This document shows positions 19,433 through 29,629 of a stretch of 41,304 bases of DNA, in pieces (the stretch's first letter is position 1; every line of letters starts with the position of its first letter). Source of the stretch: Hypsibius dujardini (lineage: Eukaryota > Tardigrada > Eutardigrada > Parachela > Hypsibiidae); assembly GCA_001579985.1 (NCBI GenBank), contig LRSR01014210.1, positions 1-41,304 on the forward strand, written 5' to 3'. A model generated the notes under the pieces. It ran no database searches. It saw nothing but the letters and a program-made list of their open reading frames with translations, and was not told the DNA's origin. The position numbers and the translations under genes were made by a program.

Positions 19433-22000
19433 TCATTTCGATGTACGCCGAAATTGCCAGGCCAACAGCAGAGCTGCACCGATGAGAGATTCCATCGACA
19501 GTTTCACCTGAACGCCGGAATCTGCAATCGATAACAACACTGTCAAACCGAATGCAATGATGTTTCAGAGAACCCTAATGAACCATCAGAAACATGCAAG
19601 CAAACGGAATTCATCTAAACATAAGTTCCAACGAAGAAACCCGAAAAACAAGGTTAAAAAACATTTAAATTTAAACTGGATTCCAGCACGTAACAGGATG
19701 AAAACGTACATTCACAAGTAACAAAGACATTTTTAAATAGTTACGTTGCAGACTAACCTGTCCACCCTTCGGACATGCGACAGCTGTTTTGTCCGCCTTC
19801 CCACCACTTTTCCCGGAGCTCGGAAAGGACGTGATCTTCTTTTAGACTTAAAATTGCACGCGAAATTTTCTCCCGCAGATCCGAGCCAGTTTTTACGGCA
19901 ATTGCGAAACCGGTTGAGGTGAATTCTCTTCCAATACTGGTGAGGTTGCAATTCTGACTGACAGCGTCTATCAAAATGGAAGACCACAAATCTTAACGAG
20001 TGCGCACAACCAGGGGCTCGTTTACGGTCCAAAAATCAGAACATGGACTCCTCACTTTTGGGCCAGAGAGTGGACAAAAAGGGGCAAAAGGCATTTTTTT
20101 TTAAATTAAACTTGAAATTCTACCTTTCGTTTCTGATTATTTTGAAACCTGTAGTGGTCCGAGACCACCGGGATTTAAAAATGTTTCCAGAACCTTTAGG
20201 CTTTGCATCAAATTTAATTCATACTGGAATGTTTCTCACAATCCACTGGCAGTTACAGCTGGCGGTGAACTTGCGGGGTTTGCTGTTTACGTCTACGGCC
20301 AGTTAGTGTGTAGGACTTAGAGGCCTATCCACAAGGAGGCTGTAGGTGTAAAAAGCAAACCGTAGCAAGTTTCTCCGCCAGCGGTATGAATAATAGCCTG
20401 TTTGACTCCAACAAACCATAAATTTGAAGAAAAAACTGACGTTTTTGAAAAGGTTTTGAAGTCCCAGGGGAATGTTGGAAATCACCTAACCTCATAAGTT
20501 TCATAATGATCAGGAATGAAAAGCCGAACTTTAGGTTCAATTTTGATAAGAATGCATTTTGCACCTTCGGCCACCCTTGCCCTACCATGAGGGTTCCTGG
20601 TTCCGACTTGTAAGGACCCTGAACGAGCCTCTAGACATAACTAACGAAATCTAAAGATCACAAGCTGCAGTTTCACTAACAGTCGACTAAGTTTGACTCC
20701 GCAATGAGCATGTACCGCCCATTGCTCTCGTGGACACGATGGACTCCTTCCTCGTAGCTTCGCACAAAGCAGTCGTCGCTATTATTCATCATGAATTCAT
20801 ACATTCGCCGGAATGGATCGAATTTGTGAGATTTGAAGAACTGATAGGTCGATCCCCCAGCAACGACGCCATATTTGATCTCGGTTTGTCCCGCCAGATC
20901 TGCAACACTCCGAATGGATTTCGCCTCTGTTGCTAGACAATGTAAAAACGCTTTCGAGTCCTAACAGTAAGCAAAATCCTGTTGCTGATGCGCAAATTCT
21001 GGCGGAATAATTACTTACTTGATCGCCTAGCGAGGATTGTCAGCCCGCTTGTCATGAAGGGATAGGTGAAATCCACAACTTGCTCCCGCGCGCGAGTTAC
21101 TGCGATGTCTCCCATAGTCAGATCAGCTTTCTTTTAAATTGTAAATTTAGTCAGCGAATAATTTAAACCATTTTATTGTAGTTGTTAAATTAAATAAAAA
21201 ATGTGTCATCTGTTAACTTTAATAATAATTTTTTTGTAATATTTGTTATATGCTGGACAGTTTCAGTAAAAAGGGAACATATAGTGCGAAGGTACGAAAT
21301 AGGCGCTTTTGATTACGATTTTCGTATTGGTAAAATTAAAAAATTGGCGAACACCACAGTTGCAGATTCTGCTGCTCACAAAATTGAACCAATCATGTAA
21401 GACTTACATTCCTGATCACTTCACCGATCATTCCGGTCCAAGTCCAATTGCCTATAAAATTAACTGCCTATCGTAATGGTTCCTTGAATAATACGTGGTC
21501 GCACGTAAGGCGTATAACTGCAACATACCCGAACCATTCTTATCAATCTTCTGCAAAAGGAGAACTGATCAGAAAGACAGCAAACTACCAGAAAGAGATG
21601 GTGCCCTTGCTACCTCGGGACTGTGTCATACTTACCACGCCATACTGGTTGTCAGGTACCAAGCGAATTTCGTAAGTAAAATTAGCCAGGACCGCGATTT
21701 TCTCGAGAAGATCTACGGAAAACCCTTTGTAGCGATCGTTGCCCATTCGGCCCGTCATGTCATAATGTTCCATCACATAGGGTTTCCCCTGACGAACACA
21801 GCAGACTGATAAGCTCAGCATTGTGAAATAAAGTCAATAGTTGCGAGAAAGAACACCAATTGGCATGCATGTTTTGCTCCACTTACTAATATCGCAGTGA
21901 CAATTAATGGGCGGTTTGTAATAAATCCTTCGCTTTTAGAAACATATTGGAGTAGTAAGAATGGAATTATTCGCACCAATGCGGTTCTAAAATCCGCCAT
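19433..22000 (-). CDS. iGluR ligand-binding domain protein without channel core (natural S1-S2 fusion)
   Basis: Seven exons on the minus strand: 22000-21887, 21788-21614, 21451-21408, 21130-21019, 20932-20681, 19967-19758, 19521-19433; all phases agree, 996 nt, 331 aa. A signal peptide (RIIPFLLLQYVSKSEG) is followed at once by S1: RPLIVTAIL, GKPYVMEH, NDRYKGFSVDLLEKIA, TWTGMIGEVI, then TRAREQVVDFTYPFM. S1 ends ILARRS and is spliced over an 86-bp intron to S2: TEAKSIRSVADLAGQTEIKY, AGGSTYQFF, AESNLVDYAVSQNCNLTSIG, LREKWWEGG. M1, pore, M2 and M3 are absent, as is the N-terminal domain. Positions equivalent to GluA2 Tyr450, Arg485, the Ser-Thr of GST and Glu705 are all kept, so amino-acid binding is plausible. 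The end, LIGAALLLAWQFRRTSK, is about half of a normal M4. It may be a membrane-tethered or secreted binding protein. Family certain; function inferred. Confidence 0.85.
20013..20632. mobile_element. Long-TIR element, copy 1, in intron 5 of the S1-S2 gene
   Basis: The left arm (GGCTCGTTTACGGTCC, later TTTGGGCCAGAGAGTGG, later TTTCGTTTCTGATTATTTTG) matches the reverse complement of the right end (GGCTCGTTCAGGGTCC, later GGTGCAAAATGCATT, later TTCATTCCTGATCATTATG) over about 140 bp with many mismatches. The same ends occur at 25872-26190, so this is a repeat family. No coding capacity is evident. Confidence 0.65.
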
Positions 22001-22116
22001 GATTTTTTTAGTATATTCAATCAGCTTCAATAATCAGCGGTATTTTTGTTTGATGCTTGAAAACGGAGAACTAACTTTGGAGGAAAAAACCTCGCACTGA
22101 AAGCTTCGCGAAATGA

Positions 22117-22124
22117 TATTTATA
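22117..22124 (-). promoter_or_regulatory. Putative TATA box of the S1-S2 gene
   Basis: On the minus strand the sequence reads CTATAAATATC, 117 bp upstream of the ATG at 22000. It is a good match to a TATA box at a distance that would leave a 5' UTR of roughly 90 nt. Confidence 0.4.
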
Positions 22125-22131
22125 GAATGTG

Positions 22132-22689
22132 ATTAATTGTATGTCACGTTCAACATGGGCGTGGTAGCATGAGCTCTTCCGTTTATGCAGTTCAGGGACA
22201 ACTTTATGTGATGGATGTGTTATGCTGCTGGGGCTTAGAGTTCAGTACTTAGGGAACCACACCAGACCGAGCTTGCATGCCATCCAATTATACCCCACCC
22301 GTGAAGTTTGCCAAACAGACGTTAGTATGCGAGGCAGTGCCTTTAATTTTCTAGCCGTGTCTGGTGTGAGAAGATATAAACACCCCCGTCCACAGTTCTT
22401 TGTGAAATGACAGCTTCGAGGGTCACAATATGGTGGAATTCCAGCAGAACATTTCAGTTACAGTTGTAAATCTACCACCGACTGCCAAGACTGGGAATGC
22501 TTGGTGCGTCGGTTGCCCCTAGATCCTTCAGTATGTATGCAGTAAGTACTCAATATTTTGCGCCCATAGGATAGCCCTTTTCTCAGGCGTCGTAGAAGAC
22601 TCACAATTGCTTCAGAGTAAGTGTTATGGTACACATGTGCTATGATTGCCGTAACAGGAAGTTAGAGGGTCCATCCATGGGGAACATGT
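22132..22689. other. Upstream region of the S1-S2 gene, no gene seen
   Basis: No open frame with recognisable content and no repeat structure obvious by eye. It may hold regulatory sequence for the minus-strand gene. Confidence 0.3.
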
Positions 22690-22965
22690 GGCTACCGTGA
22701 GTATCGTGACTGTTGTGGCAATTATTGGGTATCGTTGTTACCAGTGGGTACAGTTGCTACCATTGGATGCCGCTGATACCATTTGGTACTGTGGCTACCA
22801 TTAGGTACGTGGCTATCATTTTGCACCGTTGTAGCAATGGGGTACCATCGAGACCTTTAGTCACCGTTGCAACCATTGGTTACCGCTGCTACCTTTTGGT
22901 ACCCTGGTCACTATGAGGCACTCCAGTGTTACAATTGGTTATCCTAGCTATCAATCAGTACCCTT
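22690..22965 (+). repeat. Degenerate minisatellite, unit of about 18 bp
   Basis: Variants of GGTACCGTTGCTACCATT recur about fifteen times (for example 'gggtacagttgctaccatt', 'ggtactgtggctaccatt', 'ggtaccctggtcactatg'). The short unit produces open frames on the plus strand that should not be taken as genes. Confidence 0.75.
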
Positions 22966-23084
22966 ACTACCAATGAGGCTTGGCGAGTTATGAAGCAAAG
23001 CTTATAGCAAAGCCTAGCGGATAGTTATGCAGCATGTTTCATTAGTTAGCTGATGTTTTAAACACATTATCTACACCGCCCTAT

Positions 23085-23295
23085 ACCAGTGTCATTGTCA
23101 TTATGTCACTAGTATTGCATGCTATACGCTATGCTAACTGCTAACATATCGCACATACCCAGTGTCATTGTCATTATGTCATTAGTATTGTATTCTATAA
23201 GCAATGCTAGTTTTTTACCGTATATTCCCAGTGTTATTGTCATTATGTCATTAATATTCTACTCCATAAGACATGTTAGCTGTATACCGCATAAT
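23085..23295 (+). repeat. Three tandem copies of a unit of about 70 bp
   Basis: The block cagtgtcattgtcattatgt starts near 23088, 23160 and (with one change) 23230. Each is followed by related sequence including 'agtattg' and a 'taagcaatgctag'-like block. Confidence 0.75.
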
Positions 23296-23299
23296 GGCG

Positions 23300-24380
23300 G
23301 ACTCAAATGGATTGAATTGAAAGATTGATATTTTACTCCCGCTTTTTTTAATGTTGCCCCCTTCATCATGTATTTTGATTTTGGAGAAAAACTGCCCCCC
23401 CCCAAGTGCCCCACTGAAAGTCCGTTACGCTACGGGATCTGTGGGAACTCTGCCCGATGCCGCGACTTCTGCTACTAGTATTACTTTTCTCCCTATTGGT
23501 AACCGGTCACGTTGGATAAAGCTATCAATAGCAATACGACCGAGCTAAAAGAAATGTCGATGTGATGCCATTTCACGGTTGATTGGAAAATTACTTCGTT
23601 TTACTAACAGGGATCTCCGCGGTCCTTAATCGTAGGGATGCCTTGAGTGAGGACTCCTCTGCACCTGGATAATATACATCGTTTATTAAAGCTTACCCCT
23701 CAAAATAAATCATGTGAGTGCATATTGCCAAGATAAGAATTTCGTCTGGAAGATTGCTAAAAGCAAATGGTCTGCGGAAAAATTACAAATCGGTTTTGTA
23801 GTTTGCAAGTAGCCAAGTTCTGCAATACTTTCGAGATTGCGAATCCGTAGCTGTAGCTCGGGCTGTTTGGATGCATCTAAAACCTTTTTTATTGGTAAGA
23901 TTTTCACTTCGCCTTTTTACAAAATCGCAAAGTGTCATCCAGATTTACGACTTTAACTTCCCCAAGTTTGTTTTGGATTGACAGCAGGTTAGAGGTCAAC
24001 ATCCGCTCCGCGTAAAAATATGATTTTTTTCCCGTCTACATCTGCACCGCATAGGAGATTTTCCGCCTCTTTCCGCGCCGCGTTTCACGAAAACATGTAA
24101 AAATATAATTTTACTGATTTTTTTCTGATTTTGCATTCTTTAGCAATATTTTCCTATCATTTGGAAACGATATCTTAGCTATGGTCATATTTATTTTTAT
24201 CACTATAAAACGTTATTATAAAGTTATGCTACACAGCATATTTTCAATTAAAACATTCTAACGCAGGCGCTCCAACCATTGCTGTTGTTGATTTTCCTCA
24301 ATTTGGCGCTTTTTTAAATGGAGCTCTTGCACTGGTTATAAGATATTTGTCATTCATTTTTTCTATTAGTTGAGGATTTA
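23300..24380. other. About 1 kb without a supported gene
   Basis: AT-rich toward the right (24050-24380). A minus-strand frame at 23710-23907 is open for 65 codons but has no recognisable content. I see no repeat family here. Confidence 0.35.
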
Positions 24381-24384
24381 ATAA

Positions 24385-24831
24385 CCACAAAGCATTTTCA
24401 GTGAGTTTTGATTAAAGTGGTACAATTTAGTCCTAGTGGCATAAATTTTGTCCTTTCTGCGTATGAAAAAAAGTTGTCATATAGCCAAAATAAAGAAAGT
24501 TTAAATGCATTGAATGTGGAACAAATCAATACCCAAATAAAGTCCGAAAAAGGCCTCGAAATGTTTTTTGGACCTTGCAAAACTCGTTAGGGTTAGGGGC
24601 AATCCGGATCCGTGAATTCGGATCTCAAGGGGCAGCTATAGGCAAAAGCACCGCGCCCCCGCATAATATTTTTACACACGCAGTCAGCTATTTGGTTACC
24701 GGTACGCATACGGTGGTGAGTAAATTTTTCGGCCGGGTAGCAAATACGAGTATGTCCCATGGGATGTAGTTTGAGTGGGGGAATTTCCAAACAAGTATAA
24801 AGTAATATGATGTGATATAAACATATCATAA
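24385..24831. repeat. 3' flank of IR gene 3, shared with 40205-40649
   Basis: 'tggtacaatttagtcctagt', 'gccaaaataaa', 'acccaaataaagtccgaaaa' and 'gcaaaactcgttagggtt' all recur in order near 40240-40415. The duplication includes the 3' flank and continues into the coding exons. Confidence 0.85.
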
Positions 24832-27818
24832 CTAGCGAATGAAAAAGTGCGACAATAACGTGTGCTCATCAACAAATCGCTCAAATAACAAGCAAAACAA
24901 AGAGCCCAGAAACGACCCAAACAGGAACCAATACAAAAAGGACACTTTGTTCCATGCGATAGGTTTATTGCGTGATACCTTTGGGACGAATACTTTAGGT
25001 ACGCACTGTTGCAGTTCATGTTGGCGGTACTTTTCGTGTTTCATGTACGCCATGGTGTGTAGATGTTTAAGAAAACCGTGTTCCAGTAGAACCAGGTACC
25101 TGAAAGATGGAGAAAACAATGATGGCCCAGTATAGAAGATACACTTCGGTCTAACAGAGTAATCTTACTCCTGATCGAAACGGTCGCGATACGGGAAGTC
25201 TTTTTTGGTGAAAATGTTGGCAGCCTTGCTTTGCATGATATTGCCGACGGCTAGGAGAGTTATTGGGCAGCCACGAACCTTTACGTCCCCGTGCCGCTCA
25301 AATTCTACTTGAGTCATTAGCGAAGTAGGACCAGGGTGTGCCGACTTGTACTGCTGCAGGACGGAGATATTGCCCTGGACTTCGGAAATCGGAAGGACAG
25401 TCATACGCCGAGCCAGATGACGGGCAACTGGATCCTCGGTATCCTAAACAGCGGCGTAATAAACCAAGGACAGAATCATGTGTATTTAGCAGTTTACTTG
25501 TTCTCCCCCCCCCCCGGAGGAGGAGGGTAATTTTTTGCCTAATTTGTTTCAGAGGGAGGGGAGGGGACATTTTTCAGTCAATCCATGGCTAGATGCCTGG
25601 GGGAGGGAGCGTTGTTCCTTGCTTATTTCTCCAGTACATTGCTGACAAAAATACTCAGCTGATTCTCTCTGTGTGTGTATATGTGTGTGGGGGGAGGGGG
25701 AATTTATGTATTTTGGAAGCAGAAACTAATGCCTCACAAAACCGGCTCTGTCCAAAAAACAGTTACCCCTTGGTATTTATAATATTCGATCGATTTGTCA
25801 GATTACACTCCATTCTCAACTCCATTACGGATACCCCCCCTCCCCCTCCCCAAGCGGCATCAATAATAATCAGAGGCTCGTTTAGGATCCTTATAGATCG
25901 AAATTAGAACCCCTCGTCCTTTGGGCCAGGGGGTGGGCAAAGGGGCAAAATATGAGTTTTTTTCAAGAATGAAACCAAAGTTTGGTCTCTTGTCCCTAAT
26001 CATTTTCTACGTTGTGGGACCGTTCTTGAACGTTCGGAACCTCCCATCTGTCCCTTCAATAAGGAAATTATATTGGACCTCAAGAAACCTCGAGTTTGAA
26101 CAAAAAATAATGTTCCTAAAAATGTTTTGACTCTCGAGCCCTACCATGAAGGGTCCCTGTTAGGACCTACACAGACCCTAAACGAGCATTTACTGCTAAT
26201 TGATATGGTATGGTACAGTCGTCTCCACATTGTTCTCCGGTTGCACAAAAATCAAGTGCGCGCATACGCCTTCTGTTGTGGAAGGCGGCTTGGGTCAATA
26301 AAATAAACACTGGCTAGACATGCTAAATTTATGTCGCCCATGGCAAACCAAGAAATGTGCATTTGGGGGCGAAGTTGGGCTTATTTTTTATGCAGTAGAA
26401 AGCACGTGACCGAATAAAAATATGGGAACGACTGTATAATGCTGTTCAACCAGGTATACCACATTATTACGCACATTAAGCACTTTGAATTCTATACTCC
26501 TTCCCAAAAGTGTATAATCCGACCGCAGCAAAGATTGCATATCGTTAAATGGAAGTCCGGTAGTGATGACGGTGAAGAAAGACGGTAGGATGGAACCGAT
26601 AGCAATTACGATAATTGTTGACCAAAGAAACCAGATGGTGTACAGTGAATATACGGAATACCCGTTGAGGAGGCGGAAATCTATTCCATCTGAAAACATA
26701 AACGTGTTTGTATCACTGTAACTTTTAATTCTAATTCACATTAAGTATTTCGAATGTTTACTTTGAGAAAATCAGGTTGATGGCAAACTTCGACTCCTTA
26801 TTTTTATTCTTGGTAAGAGATGTGTCTCAATAAAACGAAAAATGTTGAAAGAAGTGCTATAACCTTGTCTAATAGTTGCGGAAAACAAATTGACCGCCGT
26901 CTCAAACATGCGAGAAATGGTCAGTTTGAGGTTAACGGTTGGCAGCGCTGCTACGGTAATCAGCACGGAATATATGACAAAAATCGCCGCAAGGCCGACC
27001 CACGTCTCCGTGCTGGCAGTTTGTCGGAAAAGCTTAGCGAAATACGCGCCTCCGCTAACCGACACTAGATCCTTCTCTTCAATTACAATGACGTGATCAG
27101 AGTAAAAGAATGAGTTAATCATATGCGCAATGTCCATCCGATCTTTCCTCAATGCCAGGTGACCTAGGCCAACGGAAAATGAGGTATTCTCGTTGAAGAT
27201 GGTATCAAAGAGGCCTTGGAAGCTTAGTCCAGCATCCCAGTCGTAGGAGACAACTGTTACATTACACCTTCAATACATAAACATCGTATGAGAATAAGGG
27301 GTCAGAGGCGTAATGGGACACCAATTGCCTTTATAGTGTTTCAGGTAGATAAATTGCCCCGCATTTTGTGTTAAATAAATGTCTTTATACTCTGTTTTCT
27401 GTTTGTTTTTTATTCCCCCCCGCACCACCCACTTTCCATCTATTTTTATTTTTAGTTTCTCAGGGCCAATTTTTAAATTAATACATAATTATAACTAAAC
27501 AAACATTTTGGGGGGGGGGTTAAAGATTGCCCCCTTATGAAAAGTCTGTTACGCCTCTGCCAAGGGTTACAAGCACTGAAACAGTAGTCTACATAACATA
27601 GACCCATGGTCGCATACCGGAAGCGAAGACGTCGACAGATTAGGCCTACTACTTCCATCGGAAACGTGTCCTTAATTGCTTTCTGGGAGGAGCATTATAT
27701 TGACCAATCATGAATACATCATGTAACAAGCACAGATTTCGAAATCATTTAAAAATGTAATCCCCGCACTTACCTGGTCAAAAGCGATCTGCAAGACATT
27801 TGTTTCCTCTCTGGCCAT
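24832..27818 (-). CDS. Ionotropic receptor (IR family), complete copy 3
   Basis: Six exons on the minus strand: 27818-27774, 27682-27618, 27267-26864, 26689-26475, 25443-25169, 25099-24832; 1272 nt, 423 aa, phases consistent. S1: NVLQIAFDQ, DTFPMEVVGLICRRLRFR, SYDWDAGLSFQGLFDTIF, LRKDRMDIAHMINSFF, where the Arg of RKDR aligns with the ligand-carboxylate Arg of iGluRs. M1: WVGLAAIFVIYSVLITVAAL. Pore: MFETAVNLFSATIRQ. M3: VIAIGSILPSFFTVITTG. S2 ends FTKKDFPYRDRFDQE and YLVLLEHGFLKHLHTM. M4: FLYWFLFGSFLGSLFCLLF. The S2 glutamate (LMES in iGluRs) is replaced (LMTQ), as in many divergent IRs, so glutamate is unlikely to be the ligand. No signal peptide or N-terminal domain was found; an upstream exon may be missing from the model. 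Probably a chemosensory cation channel subunit in the plasma membrane. Confidence 0.8.
25872..26190. mobile_element. Long-TIR element, copy 2, in intron 4 of IR gene 3
   Basis: The left end AGAGGCTCGTTTAGGATCC and the right end (reverse complement ATGCTCGTTTAGGGTC) match the family at 20013-20632. Internal blocks TTTGGGCCAGGGGGTGG and CCCTACCATGA are also shared. It lies between exons 5 and 4 of the IR gene. The copy is shorter, about 320 bp. Confidence 0.65.
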
Positions 27819-28460
27819 TACGCACGGAATAGCTAGTTGATCGCTGCTGGCGTGTTATAACTTTCTAGGAAACAGTTAGAATATTCCGACAGCAGTGCAA
27901 TATTGAATCCATGATAGGAACTGTTTCGGATGGGATACACAGCCTCAGAAGTTTGCCAGTGGAATCACTGAATAAGTTGCAGATTTGGGTAAACTTTCAT
28001 GATTCGTGGCCGTTTGTAATAATATAAGAAATCTTTAGCGGTAGTCCGTAATTTAAAACTCATATGGTGCTACAGACATAATGACATCGATGGGATTTCT
28101 CTCCAGGAACTCTGTACAAACAGTAGCTCGCGCACTAAACATTCGAGCTCGAAAAACAGCCAATAATAATACAGTTGCAAAGAAGCCACCCGGTGCGGGG
28201 CGCCTCATTTAATGCCCATGGGTGCGTATTGAAACAGGATACATGAGCGAGTTTAAGTAACGACGGGACAGTGTGTCTCTGGAGAAATACCGAAGAGCGA
28301 CATAACCTTCTAAACTGGCAGCATGTTATGAAGTGGATTATTAGACTTAGTGAAATTACAGAGAAAAATGTGCAGATGCCGCAGGTACCTAGGAGTATAT
28401 ATCAGTTCCAAGGAGACTAATGGCGAGATTTTAATGACCGCAACCCACGCAATTGAGATT
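27055..28460. repeat. 5' half of IR gene 3 and its upstream region, shared with 37853-39080
   Basis: Collinear homology runs from within exon 3 through exons 2 and 1 to about 28450, including 'cataccggaagcgaagacgt' and 'cgacgggacagtgtgtctct' in both. The copies differ by many substitutions and small indels. Confidence 0.85.
28080..28215 (+). pseudogene. Possible Tc1/mariner helix-turn-helix fragment
   Basis: The plus frame reads SRNSVQTVARALNIRARKTA followed by KKPPGAGRLI, which resembles the N-terminal DNA-binding region and GRP-like linker of Tc1/mariner transposases. The frame ends at a TAA and no catalytic part follows. A decayed counterpart lies at 38830-38960. The match is short and could be chance. 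Confidence 0.35.
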
Positions 28461-28720
28461 TAGAGAGAGTGCGAATTATCCCTCATAGTATTTCGTTGTG
28501 TGTTTCCAAAACGTTTTGCCTACTTATTGGAGACGGGAAAAGCTTTCCAAAACTGAGAAGCGTTTGAGCAGTTTTGAGATGAATGATATAGGAAGACAGG
28601 TGGTCTTCCGTGTTGGCAAGCAATCGAAAAAGTTCAACCAGCTAACGGAATCAGCCGCTGGGATCAGCTGGATAGTTCCTTAAGGCTGCTCAGCCGGAGA
28701 AAACTCGGTTGGGTAGTGGC

Positions 28721-28759
28721 TTGGCTATTTAGCCGGAGAAACTCCGGTCGAATAGCCAG
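28721..28759. repeat. Short hairpin
   Basis: CTATTTAGCCGGAG is followed by AAA and by CTCCGGTCGAATAG, a 14-bp stem with two mismatches and a 3-base loop. A partial version (AGCCGGAGAAAACTCGGTT) lies just upstream at about 28693. Function unknown. Confidence 0.5.
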
Positions 28760-28799
28760 TTCCTGTACTTCAATCACATCACACATACGGATTTTACCA

Positions 28800-29625
28800 C
28801 TAGTCATGACATGATTGCCCTTCAAAGAGGGTTCGAAAGAGAACGTTTCATCAAGTCAATGAATGGATGCGCCAGAATTGCAATCATTTTGGCGTCCGAG
28901 CGGCGAGAGGCGGGAGTAAATTAGCAGTGATATATTTTGGTAGCCTTGTCAATCAGGAAGTGAACAACTTCTCCATTGGAAATAATCCTAATTAATATGT
29001 GAAAAAATACCACACACATTAACAACGAAAATTTACGTATTGCATAACGCTCAGACCAAACAACAATCTCATCCAGATCCACCGAGTGTCGACCAAATAA
29101 GCCGGAGCCCACCCAGACGCAACCAGATCCAACTTCTACAAATTGCAGTCGTGGTGACTTTGCGACAGCTGAGATTGCAGAAAACACGCCTAAAATCTTG
29201 CGTCATTACCGTTCGAACCCGCAAGTCATTTAATGCCTCTCGCAATCCTGTCAATGCTTCTTTGTCTTGATGTCGGGAGAGCAGAAACTTGAACGGATAT
29301 TATTCTGGGAGCTGCTAGGGTTCTGCAAGCGTTTATTGCAGCTGCAAGGCGCTACATTGACTAGTTTAGTGCTGTACCCTGTTGGACACGCCCAACAAGT
29401 CCCCATATCCAATCATGATAGTTCTTTAACTCACGAGTATCATACTTAGTTTGTAACTCTGTCCACTCTATTAACCCTATTCTGATGTATGTGCCATTTA
29501 CCTTCATTTCTATAGTTAAAACTTTACTATATAATAATGTGTTTTATTATTTCTACAGCAGTTCTACTCCTTCTTTCCTTTCTTCCAGTTTATTTCTCTA
29601 ACGGTCTTTACTATCAGTCTAATAA
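28800..29625. other. No supported gene
   Basis: Open frames of 60-90 codons on both strands (for example 28921-29187 minus, 29040-29270 plus) overlap and show no domain. I see no repeat structure. Confidence 0.35.
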
Positions 29626-29629
29626 ACTT

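Noticed and set aside
21203-21400. 65-codon plus-strand open frame
   Set aside because: Lies in an AT-rich intron of the minus-strand S1-S2 gene and has no recognisable content.
22690-23295. CRISPR-like array
   Set aside because: Direct tandem repeats without constant repeat plus variable spacer structure, in animal-type DNA.
24586-24600. gttagggttagggg resembles telomere repeat TTAGGG
   Set aside because: Only two units, and the same sequence is part of the duplicated IR 3' flank (40409 onward); not a telomere.
29195-29225. gttcgaaccc looks like a tRNA T-loop
   Set aside because: No matching A box, acceptor stem or anticodon arm on either strand.
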